A stretch of DNA of 64,000 nt from an uncultured Bacteroidales bacterium (GTDB taxonomy: Bacteria > Bacteroidota > Bacteroidia > Bacteroidales > P3): contig CAJTPR010000001.1 in NCBI GenBank assembly GCA_910578275.1, positions 124,001 through 188,000 on the forward strand. Reading direction: 5' to 3'. Of this stretch, positions 45,827-55,493 are shown piece after piece (position 1 is the stretch's first letter; each line of letters starts with the position of its first letter). Position numbers and translations under genes: made by a program. The notes beneath the pieces were generated by a model. It worked only from the letters and a program-made list of their open reading frames with translations. It did no database searches and was not told where the DNA came from.

Positions 45827-46975
45827 ATGATCCACGACGTAGCATTATCGTTCCTCAAAGGCATAGGCGCACGCACGGCCAATACGCTGGCCTCCCATTT
45901 CGGCACGACGCAAAGATTGTTCGATACAAGCGGCCGGGATTGCCGGGAAGCGGGAATGAACGCCCGCTTGGCCGAAGAATGGCCCAGGATGAAGCAAAAA
46001 GCCCTCGAACGTGCGAAAAAGGAAATCGACCTGTGTCAAAGGCACAAGATAGGAATCATTTGCCGGAACCATCCCGGCTTTCCCGCTTCCCTTGCCTGCT
46101 GCGCCGACGCGCCCACGGTCTTGTACTACAAAGGCTCTTTCCCGTTCCCCGCTCCTTTCGGCGTGGCCATCGTGGGCACGCGCAGGGCAAGTCTTTACGG
46201 CAAAGGGCAGACGGAAGCATTGGTGGAAGGACTACGTCACGACAAGGTCTGCATCGTCAGCGGGCTGGCCCTGGGCATAGACACCCGGGCGCATGCCTCC
46301 AGCCTCGCATGCCGGCTGCCTACATGGGCGGTACTGGCACACGGCCTGGAACAGGTATATCCGTCAAGGAACCTCGGCCTGGCGCGGGAAATCGTGGAAA
46401 ACGGCGGCACCGTCCTGAGCGAAATGCCGCTTGGAACGCCCATCAAGAGCGGCCTTTTTCCACGTCGCAACCGCATCATCGCCGGACTTTCGAACGTCAC
46501 CGTCATCGCCGAATCGTCGATGAAAGGCGGCGCGATGCACACCGTCTATGCCGCCGACAGCTACCAGCGCGGCGTCTTTGCCATACCTCATCCCAACGGA
46601 CAGGAATTTTCCGAAGGCGGCAATTTCCTCATCAAGACGGGCAAGGCCGTATTGTTGCAATCGGCACAAGACATCCGGCGGGAATTGGGACTGCGACGCA
46701 AGCCTGACGCACAAGGCAAGCAAGGCGGCCTGTTCGACGCCCTCGCACCCCTCCCGGCCTACGCCCCCACCGAGGCCCAACGCCCCTTGACGGAAATCTT
46801 CCGACGACAGGAAGAAGCGAGTACCGACCAATTGCAATATCTCTCGGGCTTGAGCATCGCCGAACTCCTGCCCCTTCTGCTGCAACTGGAAATGGCAGGC
46901 GTCATAAAAACGTTGCCCGGCAACCGATACAAGCGCGAGAAACGCTTCCGGTTGCCGGGCGAACAGGAACATTGA
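45827..46975 (+). CDS. dprA: DNA-processing protein DprA
   Basis: A protein of 382 residues that loads RecA onto incoming single-stranded DNA in natural transformation. N-terminal HhH-like FLKGIGARTANTLASHFG (9-26). Rossmann core with VAIVGTRRAS, IVSGLALGIDTRAH, RNRIIAGLSNVTVI and GALFDA-like GG...DAL. The C-terminal winged-helix DprA domain is present. A weak -7 box (TACTTTCG, 45800-45807) precedes it. Confidence 0.93.
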   Translation: MIHDVALSFLKGIGARTANTLASHFGTTQRLFDTSGRDCREAGMNARLAEEWPRMKQKALERAKKEIDLCQRHKIGIICRNHPGFPASLACCADAPTVLYYKGSFPFPAPFGVAIVGTRRASLYGKGQTEALVEGLRHDKVCIVSGLALGIDTRAHASSLACRLPTWAVLAHGLEQVYPSRNLGLAREIVENGGTVLSEMPLGTPIKSGLFPRRNRIIAGLSNVTVIAESSMKGGAMHTVYAADSYQRGVFAIPHPNGQEFSEGGNFLIKTGKAVLLQSAQDIRRELGLRRKPDAQGKQGGLFDALAPLPAYAPTEAQRPLTEIFRRQEEASTDQLQYLSGLSIAELLPLLLQLEMAGVIKTLPGNRYKREKRFRLPGEQEH

Positions 46976-46995
46976 AACGACCATATAGCCGTTTC
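46974..46995. terminator. small hairpin between convergent dprA and elbB
   Basis: GAAACG (46974-46979) pairs with CGTTTC (46990-46995) just at the dprA stop; flanking T/A tracts are short. Possible weak bidirectional terminator. Confidence 0.35.
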
Positions 46996-47012
46996 GATTT
47001 AGTAAAAATCAG

Positions 47013-47657
47013 CTATTTGAGCATCTCCGCCACCAACTTGCGGCAGCATGCGGCCACGGTGGCCAACGTGGCGTCGGGCAACATGTAGCAAGGCGTGGTA
47101 AAGACATTGTTCCGCGCGTCATGGACCACTTCGGGGCCGAACACGTCCTGAGGCTCGGCACCCATCCGGCGCAACGCCTCGTCGGTATCCTTGTCATGTC
47201 CTACGGTGACCTTGACGCCCTCGATGAGCTTGCCGAGGATAACAGGCGCTATGCACATGGCCGCAAGCGGCTTGCCCGCCTTGCGGGTGGCGGCTACCGC
47301 ATCCGCCACTTGCGCATCCACGGTCATGTCCGCGCCCTTGACGGCAAAGTCGCAAAGGTTCGTGGCCGCGCCGAAACCACCCGGAAACACCAGGCCGTCG
47401 AATTGCCCGGGATCGTATTGAACCAAGGGCTTCACGTTTCCGCGCGCGATGCGGGCGGATTCGGTCAAGACGTTGCGGGTCTCGGACATCCCGGTCCCGT
47501 CCAGATGGTTCATTACCCGGAGCTGCGGCTTGTCGGGCGCGAACATCACGTAGGCGCAACCGGCTTCCTCGATGGCCAAGAGCGTCATCATGGCTTCCCC
47601 GATCTCGCTGCCGTCATAGACACCGCAACCGGAAAGCACCACGGCAAATGTTTTCAT
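47013..47657 (-). CDS. elbB: ElbB-like glyoxalase (DJ-1/PfpI superfamily)
   Basis: A protein of 214 residues. VVLSGCGVYDGSEIGEAM (7-24) is the ElbB/ES1 signature; GLVFPGGFGAATNLCDFA and the nucleophile Cys135 in MCIAPVIL follow. Linked in other bacteria to isoprenoid biosynthesis and glyoxalase activity. Eleven bases after trxB, in the same direction. Confidence 0.92.
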   Translation of the reverse strand: MKTFAVVLSGCGVYDGSEIGEAMMTLLAIEEAGCAYVMFAPDKPQLRVMNHLDGTGMSETRNVLTESARIARGNVKPLVQYDPGQFDGLVFPGGFGAATNLCDFAVKGADMTVDAQVADAVAATRKAGKPLAAMCIAPVILGKLIEGVKVTVGHDKDTDEALRRMGAEPQDVFGPEVVHDARNNVFTTPCYMLPDATLATVAACCRKLVAEMLK

Positions 47658-47668
47658 GGCAGGATCTC

Positions 47669-48604
47669 CTATTTTTCGTTATGATCGGCCAAGAAACGTT
47701 CGGCTTCGATGGCGGCCATGCAGCCCGTACCGGCGGAAGTGATCGCCTGACGGAAATGCAGGTCCTGCACGTCGCCGGCGGCAAAGACGCCTTCCACGGA
47801 AGTCCGCGTCGTACCGGGTTCGGTCTTGATATGCCCCGTCTCGTGCAGTTCAAGCTGGCCTTTCACCAAGGTGGTATTGGGGGTATGGCCGATGGCCACG
47901 AAAAAGCCCGTGACGTCGATCTTCTTTTCCTCGCCCGTCTTCACATGGGTGAGAATCGCCCCGTTCACGCCGTCTTCGTCGCCCACGATTTCCTTGGTCA
48001 CGTGATGCCACAGCACTTCGATCTTGGGATTGCTCAACACGCGCTCCTGCATGGCCTTGCTGGCACGGAGAACGTCGCGACGCACGATCATGTAGACCTT
48101 GCTGCACAAACCGGCAAGATAGCAGGCTTCCTCGCAAGCCGTGTCACCGCCGCCCACCACGGCAACGTCCTGGTTCTTGTAGAAGAACCCGTCGCAAGTG
48201 GCGCAGGCCGAAACGCCTTGTCCGTTGTATTTCTTTTCGGAATCCAGTCCCAGCCAGTTGGCCGTGGCGCCGGTGGCCACGATCACGGTATTGGCCAGGA
48301 TTTCCTTGCCGTCGTCGGCGGTCACCTTGAACGGACGTTGCGAGAAATCCACCTTGGCGATCATGCCCGGACGAATATCGGTATGGAAACGCATGGCCTG
48401 CCGGCGCAAGTCCTGCATCAAGTCAGGACCTTTCCTGCCTTCGGGATAGCCGGGAAAGTTTTCCACTTCGGTAGTGATCGTAAGCTGGCCGCCAGGCTGC
48501 ATTCCCTCGTACAAGACGGGGTTAAGGTCGGCGCGGGCCGCGTAGATGGCGGCGGTAAATCCGGCAGGACCGGATCCGATGATAAGGCATTTTACTTTTT
48601 CCAT
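47669..48604 (-). CDS. trxB: thioredoxin reductase
   Basis: A protein of 311 residues, FAD- and NADPH-dependent. FAD site IIGSGPAGFTAAIYAAR (8-24), redox pair CATC at 134-137, NADPH-site GGGDTACEEACYLAGL and the final GDVQD...AITSAGTGCMAA. The MEKVKC start is preferred over an upstream ATG in a basic stretch. Probably co-transcribed with elbB. Confidence 0.96.
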   Translation of the reverse strand: MEKVKCLIIGSGPAGFTAAIYAARADLNPVLYEGMQPGGQLTITTEVENFPGYPEGRKGPDLMQDLRRQAMRFHTDIRPGMIAKVDFSQRPFKVTADDGKEILANTVIVATGATANWLGLDSEKKYNGQGVSACATCDGFFYKNQDVAVVGGGDTACEEACYLAGLCSKVYMIVRRDVLRASKAMQERVLSNPKIEVLWHHVTKEIVGDEDGVNGAILTHVKTGEEKKIDVTGFFVAIGHTPNTTLVKGQLELHETGHIKTEPGTTRTSVEGVFAAGDVQDLHFRQAITSAGTGCMAAIEAERFLADHNEK

Positions 48605-48678
48605 TTTTATTTTGTTTTTACTTGTTTCCCATGTCCGTTTCTTCCGGAACAAGGTTTGATCATGTTTTCTCCAATTCC

Positions 48679-49371
48679 CTAATTGAGCCGCAACGCGCCC
48701 GTGACCGAATCGATGTTGAGCGGAAAGAAACTGCTCAGCAGCAGGTACAGGCCGAAAAGGACCAGGACGACACCTACCACCTTGTTCACCACCTTGATCG
48801 TCCGTTCATTCACCACTTTCTTGATCTTGTTGGCCACAAACGACTTGAGTATATCCATACTGAAAATCGTGCAAAGCGTTATCAGGAAGAACACGAACAC
48901 CCTGTATCCGACCACCTCCCCGCTCTCGGTGGTATATTGCGCCGTGATCGTGCCCACGGTCACGAACCAGAAGATCCAGGTTCCCGGATTGGCCATGTTC
49001 ATGAAAAAACCCTTGAGGAAATACATCCCCGGGGACGAAAGCTTCATGCCGTCCGTCTTGTCCACGCTTTTCCTTATCACGGCCTTTTTCCGGAACGTGT
49101 AGATACCCATCAGTATCAAGACCGAACCACCCACGATGCCGATGAACTTGCCGGCCGACGGATCGGCGAACAAGCGGGAAGCCCCCAAAAACGAGACCAA
49201 TACCAACAGGCTGTCGCAAAGGAAAATGCCGCAGGCGATCCAAAACGCGGACTTGAAACCCTTCTCCAGACTGGTCTGCAAAAGGGTAAAGAATGCCGGG
49301 CCGAACAAGAAACTCAACGTCATGCCCGCCAAGAACGCCTCCGCGATGGTGTGCCAAATCGAATACAGCAA
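48679..49371 (-). CDS. LysE-family exporter
   Basis: A protein of 230 residues with about six hydrophobic segments. The LysE pattern is visible: GMTLSFLFGPAFFTLLQTSL (GP...F), ACGIFLCDSLLVLVSFLGAS and FLKGFFMNMANPGTWIFWF with the NP motif. Exports amino acids or related solutes in the family; substrate unknown. A -7 box is 40 bases upstream of the ATG, with a small CTCCC/GGGAG hairpin in the leader. Confidence 0.85.
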   Translation of the reverse strand: MLYSIWHTIAEAFLAGMTLSFLFGPAFFTLLQTSLEKGFKSAFWIACGIFLCDSLLVLVSFLGASRLFADPSAGKFIGIVGGSVLILMGIYTFRKKAVIRKSVDKTDGMKLSSPGMYFLKGFFMNMANPGTWIFWFVTVGTITAQYTTESGEVVGYRVFVFFLITLCTIFSMDILKSFVANKIKKVVNERTIKVVNKVVGVVLVLFGLYLLLSSFFPLNIDSVTGALRLN

Positions 49372-49410
49372 GATTTCCCTTAATTAAACACCCTCCCAAA
49401 ATCGGGAGAG

Positions 49411-49418
49411 CAAATATA
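49411..49418 (-). promoter_or_regulatory. -7 box (TATATTTG) of the lysE-like gene
   Basis: Exact TAnnTTTG on the minus strand; CTCCC (49393-49397) and GGGAG (49404-49408) form a 5-bp hairpin near the predicted start of the message. Confidence 0.5.
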
Positions 49419-49677
49419 CAAAAGGCCAAGGGAATAAAGGCAAGCAGGAACATAATCGCATCCCTACGACCGTTCCGCGGCCATGCAGCAAGCCATGATC
49501 CTCATACCCGACGCTTTTCAAAGGCACGACGGATTGAAATCCCCGAAGGGCTGCAAGGCAGACCGGCCTCCAAGTCTCAGGACATGGGGATCATCCGTCA
49601 CTTTCAAAACGCAGGCCGCGACCAGCATACGGACATTGCCCCAACGCCTTCCCCTGCCTCCTCATGGAAAGCCTGTC

Positions 49678-49708
49678 TTGCAGAAGCGGCAATTTTACAT
49701 TAACTTTG
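49678..49708 (+). promoter_or_regulatory. ftsK promoter (TTG-N20-TAACTTTG)
   Basis: TTG at 49678-49680, 20 bases, TAACTTTG at 49701-49708. The start would be near 49715, 35 bases before the ftsK ATG; this supports MSKNRR as the start rather than the longer upstream frame. Confidence 0.7.
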
Positions 49709-49749
49709 AAGTTTTGCAGAAGCGGTCGTATGACCGCCCGCCAGAACCC

Positions 49750-52431
49750 ATGTCCAAGAACAGAAGACGTATTCCTTTGCCGGAAGCCGGACCCGAACCG
49801 GTCCCCGTGCAAGAAGACTTTCCCATGGAGGAATCTCCCCGGGAGGAGGACCTGCAGGAAGACCTCCGCTCCGAACCTGCTCCGGATACCACCCGGACGC
49901 TGGCGGACAGATGGAAGCATGTCCTCTCGGTGCTTCCCGCACAAAAGACACGCCGCATGGCGGGCTTCCTTTGCGTTTTCGCCGGCGTGTTCTTCGCCTT
50001 GGCCTTCTTTTCCCATTTCCTCTATTGGTGGGTAGACTACGACGTGGTACAACAGATGCGCTCGGGAAGTCTTTGGACTGCCAACGACTGGACGGTACGC
50101 AATTCCGGCGGACGCCTGGGTGCCTACATGGCCGCCGTTTTCGTCAATCAAGGCTTCGGCATCGCCTCGTTCATCTTTCCCGTCCTGCTCTTCATGGGCG
50201 GCCTGCAATTGCTCAACCTGAGGAAATACGGCTGGATAAAGATCGCGTTCCGTTCGGCTTTCGCCCTGCTGTGGATTTCCGTCTTGCTCGGATGGATTTG
50301 CGGAAACGGGCGTTTTTACGTCTTCGGAGGCAACGCCGGCCTTTACGCCAGCCGATACCTGCGCGGCCTGGCAGGCGCCCTGGGGCTCGGATTCCTGTTG
50401 GCGTTCACATTGATCTGCTATCTGATACTGAATTATAATTTCAAGAAAATCGATCTCACCTTCAAGAAAAAGCGCAAGGATACGGCAAACATCGCACCTG
50501 CGTTCCCGCCGCCCGTCGTTTCCCTGACACCGCAGACGTCCGCACAGCCGCCCCTGCCTCCCGATGAAGACGACTATTGGGCGGGCATGACCTTGTCCAC
50601 GCGCCTCAAGGACAATGCGGACGAAACGCCCGGGGATCCCTCCTCCGACATATCCGGCCGGACGCCGTCCGAGGCCCGGACACCTGACCTTACGCAAACG
50701 CCTTGTACGTCGGAACCGGAACCGGTTCATGCCGACCCGATTCCGGCGGAAGAACCCGCTGCCGGACCCGCCCCCGCCCTGACGGAAGAAAACGAGGAAG
50801 AGGGCGAAATGAAAATCATCGACACGCGCAGCCAACCCGAAAACAAGCCCGCCGTCACGTTGCCTCCCGTGCAGCATTTCGGCATCGACACGCCTTTCGA
50901 TCCCCGGCTGGAACTGTCCGGATTCCAATTTCCATCCATCGACCTGCTGGAAGACTTCGGCGACCAGTCGCAGAAACTGCAGGACATGAAGGAGGAACTG
51001 CAAAGCAACAAGACGCGCATCGTCGACACGCTGCAAAACTACGGCATCAGCATCAGCAACATTTCCGCCACGATCGGCCCCACGGTGACATTGTACGAGA
51101 TCGTGCCGGCTCCGGGCATCCGCATCAGCAAGATAAAGAACCTGGAAGACGACATCGCGCTGAGCCTCTCCGCGCTCGGCATCCGCATCATCGCGCCCAT
51201 TCCCGGCAAAGGCACCATCGGCATCGAAGTTCCCAACAGCAAGAAACAGGTGGTTCCCATGCGCGACATGCTCACCTGCCAGAAATTCAGGAACAAGGAC
51301 TTCGCCCTGCCCGTCGCCCTTGGCAAGACCATCGCCAACGAGGAATTCGTGGCCGACCTGGCCAAGATGCCCCACTTGCTCGTGGCCGGCGCCACCGGAC
51401 AAGGCAAGTCGGTGGGTTTGAACGCCATCGTCGCCTCCCTGCTCTATTCCAAGCACCCTGCCGAACTGAAATTCGTCATGGTCGACCCCAAGAAAGTGGA
51501 ACTGAGCCTCTATAACAAGATAGAACGCCACTATCTGGCCAAACTTCCCGACAGCGAGGAGGCCATCATCACCGACACGCGCAAGGTGGTGCGCACGCTC
51601 AATTCGCTCTGCATCGAAATGGACAACCGCTACGACCTGCTCAAGGACGCGGGGGCGAAGAACCTCAAGGAATACAACAAGAAAATCATAGAAAGACGCA
51701 TCGTCATCGACCAGGCCGTCGACGGAAAAGGCGAAAACAAGCATCGATTCCTGCCCTACGTGGTCTTGGTCATCGACGAATTCGCCGACCTCATCATGAC
51801 CGCCGGACGCGAAGTGGAACAGCCCATCGCGCGCCTGGCCCAGCTGGCGCGTGCCGTCGGCATACATCTGGTCATAGCCACCCAACGCCCTTCGGTCAAC
51901 ATCATCACCGGTCTTATCAAAGCCAATTTCCCGGCTCGCATCGCATTCAAGGTGAGCCAGAAAATCGATTCGCGCACGATCCTGGACGCAGGCGGCGCCG
52001 ACCAGCTCATAGGCCGGGGCGACATGCTCGTCTCGATGGGCGAAGGTCTCACGCGCCTGCAATGTCCTTTCATCGACACACCCGAGATTGAAAGGATCAC
52101 CGAATTCATCGGCAGCCAACGCGCCTACCCTGACGCCTACCTGTTGCCCGACTGCCCTGACGAGAACGGCGGCGAGGGCAAGGCCGACATCGAGGCGGGT
52201 GAATGGGACAACATGTTCAGGGAAGCCGCCGAACTGGTAGTCGGCACGCAGCAGGGTTCCACGTCCATGCTGCAACGAAAGTTCAAATTGGGTTACAACC
52301 GCGCCGGACGCATCATGGACCAGCTCGAAACCGCCGGCATCGTGGGCGCGTTCGACGGCCGCAAGACCCGTGAAGTGAAGATAAAAGACCCCGAGGCGCT
52401 GGAAAGATTGCTCCAGTCCCTCAATCTATAA
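49750..52431 (+). CDS. ftsK: DNA translocase FtsK
   Basis: A protein of 893 residues coupling chromosome segregation to division. A 70-residue acidic/Pro N-terminus is followed by four membrane helices (about 75-240), an acidic, Pro-rich linker (about 250-380), then the motor: VAGATGQGKSVGLNAI (Walker A near 547), VVLVIDEFADLIM (Walker B) and IATQRPSVNIITG. The C-terminal gamma winged helix (about 820-890) with MLQRKFKLGYNRAGRIMDQL reads KOPS-like sites. Length is typical. Own promoter; lolA follows after 16 bases. Confidence 0.96.
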   Translation: MSKNRRRIPLPEAGPEPVPVQEDFPMEESPREEDLQEDLRSEPAPDTTRTLADRWKHVLSVLPAQKTRRMAGFLCVFAGVFFALAFFSHFLYWWVDYDVVQQMRSGSLWTANDWTVRNSGGRLGAYMAAVFVNQGFGIASFIFPVLLFMGGLQLLNLRKYGWIKIAFRSAFALLWISVLLGWICGNGRFYVFGGNAGLYASRYLRGLAGALGLGFLLAFTLICYLILNYNFKKIDLTFKKKRKDTANIAPAFPPPVVSLTPQTSAQPPLPPDEDDYWAGMTLSTRLKDNADETPGDPSSDISGRTPSEARTPDLTQTPCTSEPEPVHADPIPAEEPAAGPAPALTEENEEEGEMKIIDTRSQPENKPAVTLPPVQHFGIDTPFDPRLELSGFQFPSIDLLEDFGDQSQKLQDMKEELQSNKTRIVDTLQNYGISISNISATIGPTVTLYEIVPAPGIRISKIKNLEDDIALSLSALGIRIIAPIPGKGTIGIEVPNSKKQVVPMRDMLTCQKFRNKDFALPVALGKTIANEEFVADLAKMPHLLVAGATGQGKSVGLNAIVASLLYSKHPAELKFVMVDPKKVELSLYNKIERHYLAKLPDSEEAIITDTRKVVRTLNSLCIEMDNRYDLLKDAGAKNLKEYNKKIIERRIVIDQAVDGKGENKHRFLPYVVLVIDEFADLIMTAGREVEQPIARLAQLARAVGIHLVIATQRPSVNIITGLIKANFPARIAFKVSQKIDSRTILDAGGADQLIGRGDMLVSMGEGLTRLQCPFIDTPEIERITEFIGSQRAYPDAYLLPDCPDENGGEGKADIEAGEWDNMFREAAELVVGTQQGSTSMLQRKFKLGYNRAGRIMDQLETAGIVGAFDGRKTREVKIKDPEALERLLQSLNL

Positions 52432-52447
52432 TAATGCTTGTCCTGTC

Positions 52448-53146
52448 ATGAAGAATATCCGTTTCCTGATCTTGACCTGTCTCGTCTTTGCAGTTCCGGC
52501 CGTAAGAACGGGAGCATACGCCCAAGCAAGTCCGCAAACCACCGTCAAGACCGCCGAAGGCGCCAACGACCCCGTAGCCCACGCCCACATGGAAAAGACG
52601 CGCAAATGGCTCGAGGCCTGCAAAAGCCTCGACATACGCTTCGATGCCTGCACGGAAGAGAACAATCATCCGACACCGTCAGGCTGCCAACGCAGTTCGC
52701 TGCTGGTACAAGGCTCGAAATACCGCCTGGTCATGGGCTCCGACGAATTTTATTGCAACGGCACCGACCTGTGGGTCTATACGATGGCCAACAAGGAAGT
52801 GGCGATCTACGCCTGCGACGAGACCTTGCCCGACCTCAACCCCGTTTCGCTCGTCAAGAACCACGGCAAGTCCTACCGCGCCAAATATATCCGTCAACAG
52901 AGCATGGACGGCAGCGCACGGCATATCATCGACCTCACGCCCCGTCACCGTTCGGAAGTGGCGAAAATCCGCCTCTACCTGAACGACAACGACCATAAGT
53001 TCCACAAGATAGAAGTCTACCTGCCGCAGAACCGGCGGTTCATCTACGATAATTTCTCTTACAAGGAAAACGTGCCGGCAAAATCTTCCGACTTCGTGTT
53101 CGACCGGGAAAAGTTTCCCGACGTACAGGTCAACGACATGAGGTAG
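52448..53146 (+). CDS. lolA: LolA-like outer-membrane lipoprotein carrier
   Basis: A protein of 232 residues. MKNIRFLILTCLVFAVPAVR is part of a signal peptide ending near AYA. The mature domain has the LolA/LolB fold order: a strand with SLDIRFDAC, YRLVMGSDEFYCNGTDLWVY, a central hydrophobic barrel region, and FIYDNFSYKENVPAKSSDFV near the end. Carries lipoproteins across the periplasm. ftsK-lolA adjacency is a recurrent pair in Bacteroidota. Same message as ftsK is likely. Confidence 0.9.
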   Translation: MKNIRFLILTCLVFAVPAVRTGAYAQASPQTTVKTAEGANDPVAHAHMEKTRKWLEACKSLDIRFDACTEENNHPTPSGCQRSSLLVQGSKYRLVMGSDEFYCNGTDLWVYTMANKEVAIYACDETLPDLNPVSLVKNHGKSYRAKYIRQQSMDGSARHIIDLTPRHRSEVAKIRLYLNDNDHKFHKIEVYLPQNRRFIYDNFSYKENVPAKSSDFVFDREKFPDVQVNDMR

Positions 53147-53203
53147 GACGGACACTTCCCCCTCCCGGGCGCGCCGCCACGGGAACCGGCCGACGCGACG
53201 AAA

Positions 53204-54409
53204 CTAGAATTGCAGCTTGTGCCCCATCTTGTCCTGCTTGGTACGCAAGTAGGCCTCGTCGTATGGGTTGGGTTGCTCGATGATGGGCACCGTTTCCACG
53301 ATTTCTATGCCGTAACTTTCCAATCCCACGCGCTTGGCGGGATTATTGGTGATGAGGCGTACCTTGCGCGCGTGCAGGTCGCGCAAGATCTGGGCGCCGA
53401 TGCCGTAGTCGCGTTCGTCGGGCTTGAATCCCAGCAAGACGTTGGCTTCCACCGTGTCCTTTCCCTCGTCCTGCAACTTGTAGGCCTTGAGCTTGTTGAG
53501 CAAGCCTATGCCGCGGCCTTCCTGGTTCATGTACAAGACAATGCCCTTGCCTGCCTTTTCCACCATTTCCATGGCATCGTGCAATTGTTCGCCGCAGTCG
53601 CAACGGCAGGAAGAAAGCACGTCGCCCGTCAGGCAGCAGGAATGGACACGCACCAGGATGGGCTCGTCCTCTTTCCATTCGCCTTTCACCAAGGCCAGAT
53701 GCAGCATGCCGCTTTCGTTTTCGGTAAAGGCGTGCAAGCGGAACATGCCGTGATGCGTGGGCAGGTTCACCACCACTTCTTCCTTGACCAGGCTTTCGGT
53801 CTGTATCCGATAGGCGATCAGGTCGGCGATGGAAACAAGCTTTATTTCATATTTGTCTGCAAAACGGCGCAATTCGGGCAAGCGGGCCATCGTGCCGTCT
53901 TCGCTCATGATTTCCATGAGGGCGGCGGCAGGATACAATCCCGCCATGCGCGCCAGATCCACGCAGGCCTCGGTATGTCCGGCACGACGCAATACGCCCG
54001 GATCCTGCGCGTAAAGCGGGTTGATATGTCCGGGGCGGCCGAAATCCTCGGGTTTCGCGTCGGGATCGGCCAAGGCCAGGATCGTGGCCGCGCGGTCGGA
54101 AGCGGAAACCCCCGTGGTGCAGCCCGCCAGCTTGTCGATGGTGACGGTGAAAGGCGTTCCCAGCACCGAAGTATTGTTTTCCACCTGATGCGGCAAATCA
54201 AGCTCCTTGCAGCGTGAAAGCGTTATGGGCGCGCAAAGCACGCCACGGGCATGCTTCAGCATGAAATTGATCTTTTCGGGCGTCACCTTTTCGGCGGCGA
54301 TGATCAAATCGCCTTCGTTTTCACGATCCTGATCGTCGACCACGATCAAGAACTTGCCGGCCTTGAAATCCTCAATGGCGTCTTTTATGCTGTCTAACTT
54401 TATTTCCAT
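53204..54409 (-). CDS. ribBA: bifunctional RibBA (DHBP synthase / GTP cyclohydrolase II)
   Basis: A protein of 401 residues for both entry reactions of riboflavin synthesis. N-terminal RibB (1-205): VVDDQDRENEGDLIIAAE and FGRPGHINPLYA. C-terminal RibA (206-401): zinc ligands in CCLTGDVLSSCRCDCGEQL and the catalytic region NQEGRGIGLLNKLKAYKLQD. The start at MEIKLDS is chosen; an upstream extension reads as antisense of the promoter region. No FMN riboswitch was recognised upstream. Confidence 0.96.
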   Translation of the reverse strand: MEIKLDSIKDAIEDFKAGKFLIVVDDQDRENEGDLIIAAEKVTPEKINFMLKHARGVLCAPITLSRCKELDLPHQVENNTSVLGTPFTVTIDKLAGCTTGVSASDRAATILALADPDAKPEDFGRPGHINPLYAQDPGVLRRAGHTEACVDLARMAGLYPAAALMEIMSEDGTMARLPELRRFADKYEIKLVSIADLIAYRIQTESLVKEEVVVNLPTHHGMFRLHAFTENESGMLHLALVKGEWKEDEPILVRVHSCCLTGDVLSSCRCDCGEQLHDAMEMVEKAGKGIVLYMNQEGRGIGLLNKLKAYKLQDEGKDTVEANVLLGFKPDERDYGIGAQILRDLHARKVRLITNNPAKRVGLESYGIEIVETVPIIEQPNPYDEAYLRTKQDKMGHKLQF

Positions 54410-54452
54410 CGTGCTGGTTTTGGAATCGCGAAGATAGTAAATGTTTTTTTCA

Positions 54453-54460
54453 TACCTTTG
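54453..54460 (+). promoter_or_regulatory. -7 box (TACCTTTG) of corA
   Basis: Exact TAnnTTTG in the divergent ribBA/corA interval; about 98 bases before the corA ATG. A weaker TATCTTCG on the minus strand nearby could serve ribBA. Confidence 0.5.
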
Positions 54461-54557
54461 CGCATCTGCCCCCGCGCGCCATCGGCGCAAGGGAACGGCA
54501 AAACAAATCCGATACCGGCATGTAGTCGTTTTTTCAATCTGAAACAAGGGGGTGGCC

Positions 54558-55478
54558 ATGATGGAAAGCCTTGAACTCGGTGCCTTGAACTGGCACTACA
54601 TACAGAATCCCAACGAGGAGGATTTGACGTTCCTGGAAGAAGAATTTCATTTTCACCCCTTGGACATCGAAGACTGCCGCAGCATGGCGCAACGTCCCAA
54701 GGTGGACATCTACGACGACTACAACTTCCTCATCCTCCATTTTCCGAGCTTCAACAAGAAAGGCGACACCTTGCGGACACGCGAAGTGAAGATATTCTGG
54801 GGCAAGACCTATATCATCACGCTCACCCGCTCGCAATGGATTCTCAAGAACATCTTCGAACTGGCGGAAAAGCAGCCCGAAAAACTGACGGAAGACTTCA
54901 GCCAGTTCAGTTCGGACGCCTTGCTTTACACGATACTGAACCGGCTTTTGGTCGATTCCTACTCGCTTTTGCTCCGCGTGGGCGCGCATATCGAAAGCAT
55001 CAACCGGGAATTGTTCAACAAACGCGCGGACCTCACGATCGAAAGGCTATCCATCACGCGACGCAACATCATCCTGCTCAACACCATCTTCAAGCCGCAG
55101 TTGCGCCTCTTCCAGAAAATCGAATCGGGTGCCATCAAGGGCTTTTCCGAAAACAGCGACTTCATGGAAGACTATTGGGGCAATATCGTGGACTACTACC
55201 AGAAAATGTGGGACATGGTGGAAGACAACGGCGAACTGATCGAAGGCCTGTCGAAGACCTTCGATTCGATGCAGACCAACCGCATCAACGAAGTGATGAA
55301 GATCATGACGCTCATATCCACCATCTTCCTTCCTCTGACGTTCATCACGGGCGTGTACGGAATGAATGTGGAACTGCCGCTCATGGACCGTTCCTACATT
55401 TTCTGGTGCATCGTGGCCTTGATGGTCGTCTTCTCCATATTCTTCATCTACTTTGCCAAGAAACGGCACTGGATGTAA
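54558..55478 (+). CDS. corA: CorA-family magnesium/cobalt transporter
   Basis: A protein of 306 residues. The large soluble N-terminal domain holds LDIEDCRSMAQRPKVDIYDD, then a helical stalk with NEVMKIMTLISTIFLPLTFI (first membrane helix) and the filter motif YGMN, a second helix and a Lys/Arg tail (KKRHWM). Two ATGs (54558 and 54561) and a GTG (54552) are in frame; the purine-rich AAGGGGG before them does not decide between them. Mg2+ uptake is known for the family. Confidence 0.92.
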   Translation: MMESLELGALNWHYIQNPNEEDLTFLEEEFHFHPLDIEDCRSMAQRPKVDIYDDYNFLILHFPSFNKKGDTLRTREVKIFWGKTYIITLTRSQWILKNIFELAEKQPEKLTEDFSQFSSDALLYTILNRLLVDSYSLLLRVGAHIESINRELFNKRADLTIERLSITRRNIILLNTIFKPQLRLFQKIESGAIKGFSENSDFMEDYWGNIVDYYQKMWDMVEDNGELIEGLSKTFDSMQTNRINEVMKIMTLISTIFLPLTFITGVYGMNVELPLMDRSYIFWCIVALMVVFSIFFIYFAKKRHWM

Positions 55479-55493
55479 TTCCGCCCGGCCACC

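Noticed and set aside
53204..54409. FMN riboswitch upstream of ribBA
   Set aside because: The short upstream interval lacks a recognisable RFN-element core.
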